Assembly (NCBI RefSeq): GCF_037975245.1
Contig: NC_092577.1
Location: forward strand, 25,977,398 to 26,041,397
Source: Apostichopus japonicus
Lineage: Eukaryota; Echinodermata; Holothuroidea; Aspidochirotida; Stichopodidae
Direction of reading: 5' to 3'
Length of the DNA: 64,000 bases
Each line of letters starts with the position of its first letter. Within the stretch, counting starts at the first letter, position 1. The position numbers were made by a program, and so were the translations under genes. Of this stretch, positions 54,201 to 64,000 are shown one piece after another. The notes below the pieces were generated by a model, which saw nothing but the letters and a program-made list of their open reading frames with translations, made no database searches and was not told the DNA's origin.

Positions 54201-56285
54201 CGCAATATCGATTCATCGGTACCACACAATCGATTTATCGGTACCGCACATTCGATTTATCGGTATCGCGCATTCGATTTATCGGTACCGCAATATCGAT
54301 TTATCGGTACCGCACATTCGATTTATCGGTACCGCAATATCGATTTATCGGTATCGCACATTCGATTTACCGGTATCGAACATTCGATTTATCGGCACCG
54401 CACATTCGATTTATCGGTACCGCAATATCGATTTATCGGTATCGCACATTCGATTTATCGGTACCGCACATTCGATTTATCGGTATCGTAAATTCGATTT
54501 ATCGTTATCGCACGTTCGATTTATCGGTACCGCACTTTCGATTTATCGGTGCTGCACAATCGATTTATCGGTACAACACATTCGATTTATGGGTACCGCA
54601 ATATCGATTAATCGGTCTCGCACATTCGATTTATCGGTCCCGCACAATCGATTGATAGGTATCGCAATATCGATTAATCGGTCTCGCATATTCGATTTAT
54701 CGGTATCGCACATTCGATTTATCGGTCCCGCACAATCGATTTATCGGTACCGTACATTCGATTTATCGGTACCGCAATATCGATTCATCGGTACCACACA
54801 ATCGATTTATCGGTCCCGCACAATCGATTTATCGGTACTGCATTATCGATTTATCGGTACCACACAATCGATTTATCGGTACCGCACATTCGATTTATCG
54901 GTATCGCGCATTCGATTTATCGGTAGCAATATCGATTTATCGGTACCGCACATTCGATTTATCGGTATCGCACATTCGATTTACCGGTAGCAATATCGAT
55001 TTATCGGTATCGCACATTCCATTTATCGGTATCGCACATTCGATTTACCGGTATCGCACATACGATTTATCGGCACCGCACATACGATTTATCGGTACCG
55101 CACACTTGATTAATCGTTATCGCACATTCGAATTATCGGTACCGCAATATCGATTTATCGGTCCCGCACAATCGATTTATCGGTACCGCAATATCGAATT
55201 ATCGGTACCATACATTCGATTTATCCGTACCGCAATATCGATTTATCGGTACCACACAATCGATTTATCGGTACCGCACATTCGATTTATCGGTATCGCG
55301 CATTCGATTTATCGGAACCGCACTTTCGATTTATCGGTCCCGCACAATCGATTTATCGGTACTGCAATATCGATTTATCGGTACCGCACAATCGATTTAT
55401 CGGTACTGCACATTCGATTTATCGGTATCGCGCATTCGATTTATCGGTACCGCACTTTCGATTTATCGGTACCGCACAATCGATTTATCGGTACCGCACA
55501 ATCGATTTATCGGTACCGCACATTCGATTTATCGGTATCGCACGTTCGACTTATCGTTTTCACTCGTTCGATTTATCGATACCGCACATTCGATTAATCG
55601 GTCCCGCACAATCGATTTATCGTTACCGCAATATCGAATTATCGGTACCGTACATTCGATTTATCGGTACCGCAATATCGATTTATCGGTACCACACAAT
55701 CGATTTATCGGTACCGCACATTCGATTTATCGGTATCGCGCATTCGATTTATCGGTACCGCACTTTCGATTTATCGGTCCCGCACAATCGATTTATCGGT
55801 ACTGCATTATCGATTTATCGGTACCACACAATCGATTTATCGGTATCGCACATTCGATTTATCGGTCGCGCACAATCGATTTATCGGTACCGCAATATCG
55901 AATTATCGGTACCGTACATTCGATTTATCGGTACCGCACATTCGATTTATCGGTACCACACAATCGATTTATCGGTACCGCACATTCGATTTATCGGTAT
56001 CGCGCATTCGATTTATCGGTACCGCACTTTCGATTTATCGGTCCCGCACAATCGATTTATCGGTACTGCATTATCGATTTATCGGTACCACACAATCGAT
56101 TTATCGGTACCGCACATTCGATTTATCGGTATCGCGCATTCGATTTATCGGTAGCAATATCGATTTATCGGTATCGCACATTCCATTTATCGGTATCGCA
56201 CATTCGATTTACCGGTATCGCACATACGATTTATCGGCACCGCACATTTGACTTATCGGTACCGCACACTTGATTTATCGTTATC
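51255..56285 (+). repeat. About 5.05-kb family B tandem repeat, copy 2 (5,031 bp)
   Basis: Second tandem copy of 46,180-51,254. It is nearly identical: most translated stretches are the same residue for residue. Differences include GGAACCGCAC near 55,314 against GGTACCGCAC. A 2-bp shift arises near 50,830 and 55,866 (TATCGCGCAC against TCGCGCAC). Confidence 0.84.
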
Positions 56286-58027
56286 GCACATTCGATTTAT
56301 CGGTACCGCAATATCGATTTATCGTTCCCGCACAATCGATTTATCGGTACCGCAATATCGAATTATCGGTACCGTACATTCGATTTATCCGTACCGCAAT
56401 ATCGATTTATCGGTACCACACAATCGATTTATCGGTACCGCACATTCGATTTATCGGTATCGCACATTCGATTTATCGGTACCGTACATTCGATTTATCG
56501 GTCCCGCACAATCGATTTATCGGTACTGCAATATCGATTTATCGGTACCGCACAATCGATTTATCGGTACCGCACAATCGATTTATCGGTATTGCACATT
56601 CGATTTATCGGTATCGCACGTTCGACTTATCGTTTTCACTCGTTCGATTTATCGATACCGCACATTCGATTTATCGGTCCCGCACAATCGATTTATCGTT
56701 ACCGCACATTCGATTCATCGGTATCGCACGTTCGACTTATCGTTTTCACTCGTTCGATTTATCGATACCGCACATTCGATTTATCGGTCCCGCACAATCG
56801 ATTTATCGTTACCGCACATTCGACTTATCGGTATCGTAAATTAAATTTATCGGTATCGCGCATTCGATTTATCGGTATCGCACATTCGATTTACCGGTAT
56901 CGCACATATGATTTATCGGTACCGCACATACGATTTATCGGTACCGCACATTTGATTTATCGTTATCGCACATTCGATTTATCGGTACCGCAATATCGAT
57001 TTATCGGTCCCGCACAATCGATCTATCGGTACGCAATATCGATTTATCGGTATCGCGCATTCGATTTATCGGTACCGCACTTTCTATTTATCGGTACCGC
57101 ACAATCGATTTATCGATACCGCACAATCGATTTATCGGAACCGCGCATTCGATTTATCGGTATCGCACGTTCGATTTATCGTTCCCGCACAATCGATTTA
57201 TCGGTACCGCACATTCGATTTATCGGTACCGCACATACGATTTATCGGTACCGCACATTCGACTTATCGGTATCGTAAATTTAATTTATCGGTACCACAC
57301 AATCGATTTATCGGTACCGCACATTCGATTTATCGGTCCCGCACAATCGATTTATAGGTATCGCAATATCGATTAATCGGTCTCGCCCATTCGATTTATC
57401 GGTAGCAATATCGATTAATCGGTATCGCACATTCCATTTATCGGTATCGCACATTCGATTTACCGGTATCGCACCTACGACTTATCGGTCCCGCACAATC
57501 GATTTATAGGTATCGCAATATCGATTAATCGGTCTCGCACATTCGATTTATCGGTAGCAATATCGATTAATCGGTATCGCACATTCCATTTAAAGGTATC
57601 GCACATTCGATTTACCGGTATCGCACATACGATTTATCGGTAACGCACATTCGACTTATCGGTATCGTAAATTTATCGGTATCGCACATTCGATTAAACG
57701 GTATCTCGCATTCGATTTATTGGTAACGCACTTTCGATTAATCGGTATCGCACATTCGATTTATCGGTCCCGCACAATCGATTTATAGGTATCGCAATAT
57801 CGATTAATCGGTCTCGCCCAATCGATTTATCGGTAGCAATATCGATTAATCGGTATCGCACATTGCATTTATCGGTATCGCACATTCCATTTATAGGTAT
57901 CGCGCATTCGATTTTTCGGTATCGCACGTTCGATTTATCGTTCCCGCACAATCGATTTATCGGTACCGCACATTCGATTTATCGGTACCGCACATACGAT
58001 TTATCGGTACCGCACATTCGACTTATC
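56286..58027 (+). repeat. Copy of the 44.4-46.1 kb segment
   Basis: It matches 44,378 onward at offset 11,892, changing by 3 bp after the small deletion at 44,711. Near 57,029 it reads GGTACGCAATATC (21 bp) where the earlier copy has GGTGGCAATATC (20 bp). Beyond about 57.2 kb it contains a tandem pair of the 152-bp cassette and rearranged monomer order. Confidence 0.78.
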
Positions 58028-59382
58028 GGTATCGTAAATTTAATTTATCGGTATCGCGCATTCGATTTATCGGTATCGCACCTACGACTTATCGGTCCCG
58101 CACAATCGATTTATAGGTATCGCAATATCGATTAATCGGTCTCGCCCATTCGATTTATCGGTAGCAATATCGATTAATCGGTATCGCACATTCCATTTAT
58201 CGGTATCGCACATTCGATTTACCGGTATCGCACCTACGACTTATCGGTCCCGCACAATCGATTTATAGGTATCGCAATATCGATTAATCGGTCTCGCACA
58301 TTCGATTTATCGGTAGCAATATCGATTAATCGGTATCGCACATTCCATTTATCGGTATCGCACATTCGATTTACCGGTATCGCACATACGATTTATCGGT
58401 AACGCACATTCGACTTATCGGTATCGTAAATTTATCGGTATCGCACATTCGATTAAACGGTATCTCGCATTCGATTTATTGGTAACGCACTTTCGATGAA
58501 TCGGTATCGCACATTCGATTTATCGGTACCGCACATTCGATTTATTGGTAACGCACATTCGATGAATCGGTACCGCACATTCGATTTATCGGTACCGCAC
58601 ATTCTATTTATCGGTATCGCACATTCGATTAATCGGTCTCGCACATTCGATTTATCGGTACCGCAATATCGATTTATCGGTATCGCACATTCGATTTACC
58701 GGTATCGCACATTCGATTTATCGGCACCGCACATTCGATTTATCGGTACCGCAATATCGATTTATCGGTATCGCACATTCGATTTATCGGTACCGCACAT
58801 TCGATTTATCGGTATCGTAAATTCGATTTATCGTTATCGCACGTTCGATTTATCGGTACCGCACTTTCGATTTATCGGTGCTGCACAATCGATTTATCGG
58901 TACAACACATTCGATTTATGGGTACCGCAATATCAATTAATTGGTCTCGCACATTCGATTTATCGGTCCCGCACAATCGATTTATAGGTATCGCAATATC
59001 GATTAATCGGTCTCGCATATTCGATTTATCGGTATCGCACATACGATTTATCGGCACCGCACATTCGATTTATCGGTACCTCAATATCGATTTATCGGTA
59101 ACGCACATTCGATATATCGGTACCGCACATTTGATTCATCGGTATCACACAATCGATTAATCGGTATCGCACATTCGATTTTTAGGTATCGCACATACGA
59201 TTCATAGGCACCGCACATTGGATTTATCGGTACCGCACAATCGGTTTATCGGTACCGCACAATCGCTTTATTGGTACCGCACATTCGATTTATCGGTATC
59301 GCACGTTCGATTTATCGTTTTCACACATTCGATATATCGGTCCAGCACAATCGATTTATCGGTACCGCACATTCGACTTATC
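58028..59382 (+). repeat. 1,355-bp tandem duplication, copy 1
   Basis: Repeated at an exact offset of 1,355 bp (for example 58,918 and 60,273). The size is 62 monomers minus 9 bp, fully explained by two 20-bp monomers and one 17-bp monomer (TCGTAAATTTATCGG near 58,424). Breakpoints are approximate. Confidence 0.85.
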
Positions 59383-60737
59383 GGTATCGTAAATTTAATT
59401 TATCGGTATCGCGCATTCGATTTATCGGTATCGCACCTACGACTTATCGGTCCCGCACAATCGATTTATAGGTATCGCAATATCGATTAATCGGTCTCGC
59501 CCATTCGATTTATCGGTAGCAATATCGATTAATCGGTATCGCACATTCCATTTATCGGTATCGCACATTCGATTTACCGGTATCGCACCTACGACTTATC
59601 GGTCCCGCACAATCGATTTATAGGTATCGCAATATCGATTAATCGGTCTCGCACATTCGATTTATCGGTAGCAATATCGATTAATCGGTATCGCACATTC
59701 CATTTATCGGTATCGCACATTCGATTTACCGGTATCGCACATACGATTTATCGGTAACGCACATTCGACTTATCGGTATCGTAAATTTATCGGTATCGCA
59801 CATTCGATTAAACGGTATCTCGCATTCGATTTATTGGTAACGCACTTTCGATGAATCGGTATCGCACATTCGATTTATCGGTACCGCACATTCGATTTAT
59901 TGGTAACGCACATTCGATGAATCGGTACCGCACATTCGATTTATCGGTACCGCACATTCTATTTATCGGTATCGCACATTCGATTAATCGGTCTCGCACA
60001 TTCGATTTATCGGTACCGCAATATCGATTTATCGGTATCGCACATTCGATTTACCGGTATCGCACATTCGATTTATCGGCACCGCACATTCGATTTATCG
60101 GTACCGCAATATCGATTTATCGGTATCGCACATTCGATTTATCGGTACCGCACATTCGATTTATCGGTATCGTAAATTCGATTTATCGTTATCGCACGTT
60201 CGATTTATCGGTACCGCACTTTCGATTTATCGGTGCTGCACAATCGATTTATCGGTACAACACATTCGATTTATGGGTACCGCAATATCAATTAATTGGT
60301 CTCGCACATTCGATTTATCGGTCCCGCACAATCGATTTATAGGTATCGCAATATCGATTAATCGGTCTCGCATATTCGATTTATCGGTATCGCACATACG
60401 ATTTATCGGCACCGCACATTCGATTTATCGGTACCGCAATATCGATTTATCGGTAACGCACATTCGATATATCGGTACCGCACATTTGATTCATCGGTAT
60501 CACACAATCGATTAATCGGTATCGCACATTCGATTTTTAGGTATCGCACATACGATTCATAGGCACCGCACATTGGATTTATCGGTACCGCACAATCGGT
60601 TTATCGGTACCGCACAATCGCTTTATTGGTACCGCACATTCGATTTATCGGTATCGCACGTTCGATTTATCGTTTTCACACATTCGATATATCGGTCCAG
60701 CACAATCGATTTATCGGTACCGCACATTCGACTTATC
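59383..60737 (+). repeat. 1,355-bp tandem duplication, copy 2
   Basis: Second copy of 58,028-59,382. It differs at few places, for example GTACCGCAATATC near 60,434 against GTACCTCAATATC near 59,078. Confidence 0.85.
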
Positions 60738-63700
60738 GGTATCGTAAATTTAATTTATCGGTATCGCACATTCGATTAAACGGTATCTCGCATTCGATTT
60801 ATTGGTAACGCACTTTCGATTAATCGGTACCGCACATTCGATTTATCGGTACCGCACATTCGATTTATCGGTATCGCACATTCGATTAATCGGTCTCGCA
60901 CATTCGATTTATCGGTACCGCAATATCGATTTATCGGTACCGCACATTCGATTTATCGGTATCGCACATTCGATTAATCGGTCTCGCACATTCGATTTAT
61001 CGGTACCGCAATATCGATTTATCGGTATCGCACATTCGATTTACCGGTATCGCACATTCGATTTATCGGCACCGCACATTCGATTTATCGGAACCGCAAT
61101 ATCGATTTATCGGTATCGCACATTCGATTTATCGGTACCGCACATTCGATTTATCGGTATCGTAAATTCGATTTATCGTTATCGCACGTTCGATTTATCG
61201 GTGCTGCACAATCGATTTATCGGTACAACACATTCGATTTATGGGTACCGCAATATCAATTAATCGGTCTCGCACATTCCTTTTATCGGTCCCGCACAAT
61301 CGATTTATAGGTATCGCAATATCGATTAATCGGTCTCGCATATTCGATTTATCGGTATCGCACATACGATTTATCGGCACCGCACATTCGATTTATCGGT
61401 ACCGCAATATCGATTTATCGGTAACGCACATTCGATATATCGGTACCGCACATTTGATTCATCGGTATCGCACAATCGATTAATCGGTATCGCACATTCG
61501 ATTTATCGGTATCGCACATTCGATTTACCGGTATCGCACATACGATTTATAGGCACCGCACATTGGATTTATCGGTCCCGCACAATCGATTTATAGGTAT
61601 CGTAATATCGATTTATCGATTTCGCACATTCGATTTATCGGTATCGCACATTCGATTTATCGGTATCGCACATACCATTTATCGGCACCGCACATTCGAT
61701 TTATCGGTACCGCAATATCGATTTATCGGTACCGCACAATCGATTTATCGGTACCGCACATTCGATTTATCGGTATCGCACGTTCGATTATCGTTTTCAC
61801 TCGTTCGATTTATCGGTACCGCACATTCGATATACCGGTACCGCACATACGATTTATCAGTACCGCACATTCGACTTATCGGTATCGTAAATTTCATTTA
61901 TCGGTATCGCGCATTCGATTTATCGGTATCGCACCTTCGATTTATCGGTCCCGCACAATCGATTTATAGGTATCGCAATATCGATTAATCGGTCTCGCAC
62001 ATTCGATTTATCGGTAACAATATCGATTAATCGGTATCGCACATTCCATTTATCGGTATCGCATATTCGATTTACCGGTATCGCACATACGATATATCTG
62101 CACCGTACATACGATTTATCGGTACCGCACATTTGATTAATCGTTATCGCACATTCGATTTATCGGTACCGCAATATCGATTTATCGGTACCGCACAATC
62201 GGTTTATCGGTACCGCACAATCGATTTATTGGTACCGCACATTCGATTTATCGGTATCGCACGTTCGATTTATCGTTTTCACACATTCTATATATCGGTC
62301 CAGCACAATCGATTTATCGGTACCGCACATTCGACTTATCGGTATCGTAAATTTAATTTATCGGTATCGCACATTCGATTAAACGGTATCTCGCATTCGA
62401 TTTATTGGTAACGCACTTTCGATTAATCGGTACCGCACATTCGATTTATCGGTACCGCACATTCTATTTATCGGTATCGCACATTCGATTAATCGGTCTC
62501 GCACATTCGATTTATCGGTACCGCAATATCGATTTATCGGTACCGCACATTCGATTTATCGGTACCGCAATATCGATTTATCGGTATCGCACATTCGATT
62601 TACCGGTATCGAACATTCGATTTATCGGCACCGCACATTCGATTTATCGGTACCGCAATATCGATTTGTCGGTATCGCACATTCGATTTATCGGTACCGC
62701 ACATTCGATTTATCGGTATCGTAAATTCGATTTATCGTTATCGCACGTTCGATTTATCGGTACCGCACTTTCGATTTATCGGTGCTGCACAATCGATTTA
62801 TCGGTACAACACATTCGATTTATGGGTACCGCAATATCGATTAATCGGTCTCGCACATTCGATTTATCGGTCCCGCACAATCGATTGATAGGTATCGCAA
62901 TATCGATTAATCGGTCTCGCATATTCGATTTATCGGTATCGCACATTCGATTTATCGGTCCCGCACAATCGATTTATCGGTACCGTACATTCGATTTATC
63001 GGTACCGCAATATCGATTCATCGGTACCACACAATCGATTTATCGGTACCGCACATTCGATTTATCGGTATCGCGCATTCGATTTATCGGTACCGCAATA
63101 TCGATTTATCGGTACCGCACATTCGATTTATCGGTACCGCAATATCGATTTATCGGTATCGCACATTCGATTTACCGGTATCGAACATTCGATTTATCGG
63201 CACCGCACATTCGATTTATCGGTACCGCAATATCGATTTATCGGTATCGCACATTCGATTTATCGGTACCGCACATTCGATTTATCGGTATCGTAAATTC
63301 GATTTATCGTTATCGCACGTTCGATTTATCGGTACCGCACTTTCGATTTATCGGTGCTGCACAATCGATTTATCGGTACAACACATTCGATTTATGGGTA
63401 CCGCAATATCGATTAATCGGTCTCGCACATTCGATTTATCGGTCCCGCACAATCGATTGATAGGTATCGCAATATCGATTAATCGGTCTCGCATATTCGA
63501 TTTATCGGTATCGCACATTCGATTTATCGGTCCCGCACAATCGATTTATCGGTACCGTACATTCGATTTATCGGTACCGCAATATCGATTCATCGGTACC
63601 ACACAATCGATTTATCGGTCCCGCACAATCGATTTATCGGTACTGCATTATCGATTTATCGGTACCACACAATCGATTTATCGGTACCGCACATTCGATT

Positions 63701-64000
63701 TATCGGTATCGCGCATTCGATTTATCGGTACCGCAATATCGATTTATCGGTACCGCACATTCGATTTATCGGTATCGCACATTCGATTTACCGGTAGCAA
63801 TATCGATTTATCGGTATCGCACATTCCATTTATCGGTATCGCACATTCGATTTACCGGTATCGCACATACGATTTATCGGCACCGCACATACGATTTATC
63901 GGTACCGCACACTTGATTAATCGTTATCGCACATTCGAATTATCGGTACCGCAATATCGATTTATCGGTCCCGCACAATCGATTTATCGGTACCGCAATA
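60738..64000 (+). repeat. Third copy of the 52-55 kb family B sequence (partial)
   Basis: It aligns with 52.0 kb onward at offset 8,739, changing to 8,805 after about 61.2 kb. The 66-bp shift is the net of an 88-bp insertion (four monomers near 60.95 kb) and loss of one 22-bp monomer near 61,201. Near 63,730 a 22-bp monomer (GGTACCGCAAT) stands where other copies have a 20-bp one (GGTAGCAAT). It is cut by the window end. Confidence 0.83.

Larger units (their letters stand above)
1..64000 (+). repeat. Satellite DNA array, 22-bp monomer, head-to-tail
   Basis: The entire window is a tandem repeat of a 22-bp monomer, with a consensus example at 221-242. Three blocks, each starting with CG, follow one another: CGATTTAT, CGGTAC, CGCACATT. 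The commonest variants change CGGTACCG to CGGTATCG, CGGTCCCG, CGGTCTCG or CGGTAGCG, and change CACATT to CACAAT, CAATAT, CACTTT, CACGTT or CACATA. Orientation is the same throughout and no segment is inverted. Both ends of the window lie inside the array, so it extends further in both directions. GC content of the consensus is about 41-45 percent. No stretch of unrelated sequence interrupts it. Such arrays are typical of eukaryotic heterochromatin; that placement is inference. Confidence 0.98.
33326..64000 (+). repeat. Family B higher-order repeat domain
   Basis: This half uses the same 22-bp monomer but a different set of diagnostic variants: GGTGCTGCACAATCG, GGTACAACACATTCG, TTATGGGTACCGC, TTATTGGTAACGCAC and TCTGCACCGTACATACG. 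These recur together in a fixed order. Core units begin at TTGATTAATCGTTATCGC (34,769, 36,348, 37,641, 40,711, 42,248, 48,297, 53,328, 62,133), giving lengths of 1,579, 1,293, 3,070, 1,537, 6,049, 5,031 and 8,805 bp plus a partial last unit. Units are less regular than in family A because they carry nested duplications. The domain runs off the right end of the window. Confidence 0.85.

Noticed and set aside
1-64000. CRISPR array
   Set aside because: The repeat period is 22 bp with no unique spacers between repeats, no leader and no cas genes. All sequence between any two copies is itself repeat.
1-64000. Plasmid or phage iterons at a replication origin
   Set aside because: Iterons can be about 22 bp, but they occur in small clusters beside a replication gene and not in thousands of copies over 64 kb.
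1-64000. Telomeric repeat tract
   Set aside because: The monomer is long, not G-rich on one strand, and shows multi-kilobase higher-order structure unlike telomerase products.
1-64000. tRNA, rRNA or structured non-coding RNA genes
   Set aside because: No sequence outside the repeat exists. Local palindromes are short and are explained by the monomer itself.
1-64000. Assembly or simulation artefact as the sole explanation of the array
   Set aside because: Copies differ by scattered, nested and phylogenetically consistent variants, which fits real satellite evolution. Copy number of the near-identical blocks (8.3 kb, 5 kb, 1.3 kb) still needs read support.

Overview
The whole 64 kb window is one uninterrupted, head-to-tail satellite (tandem repeat) array. 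The basic monomer is 22 bp (a clean example lies at 221-242). It consists of the blocks CGATTTAT, CGGTAC and CGCACATT in that order, always in the same orientation on the + strand, so roughly 2,900 monomers are present. I found no unrelated DNA: no gene, RNA gene, transposon, CRISPR array or unique spacer. The many open reading frames are a by-product of the repeat. Because 22 leaves remainder 1 when divided by 3, all three forward frames read the same 22-residue cyclic peptide, and the consensus has no forward stop codon.

Above the monomer there is a strong higher-order structure. About 1-33,325 (family A) is built from units bounded by an AT-rich landmark monomer (TAAATTTAATTT). Units of 2,194-2,197 bp (P and Q) alternate with units of about 4 kb (R). 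An 8,324-bp superunit, Q+P+R, is duplicated in tandem (10,195-18,518 and 18,519-27,149), and the second copy is 307 bp longer. The R units fall into two subfamilies, I and II, by shared diagnostic bases. About 33,326-64,000 (family B) is built from a different recurring core whose starts lie at 34,769, 36,348, 37,641, 40,711, 42,248, 48,297, 53,328 and 62,133. Younger internal duplications of 1,143, 1,320, 1,293, 1,355, 572, 504/702/460, 152 and 44 bp lie on top of this.

Nearly every duplication or deletion I could measure is a whole number of monomers once the rare 20-, 21- and 23-bp variant monomers are counted. That is the signature of in-register unequal exchange or conversion. A seven-monomer 152-bp cassette carrying one fixed 20-bp monomer occurs in both families and ties them to one ancestor.

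The organism cannot be named from this sequence. A homogeneous array of more than 64 kb with multi-kilobase higher-order repeats and no genes is typical of eukaryotic heterochromatin (centromeric, pericentromeric or subtelomeric). It would be exceptional in a bacterium. CpG is dense (three per consensus monomer) and not visibly eroded, which suggests either little CpG methylation or recent homogenisation. Each monomer also carries a sequence that falls one base of spacing and one base of identity short of the mammalian CENP-B box. That is the most interesting functional lead, but it is unproven.
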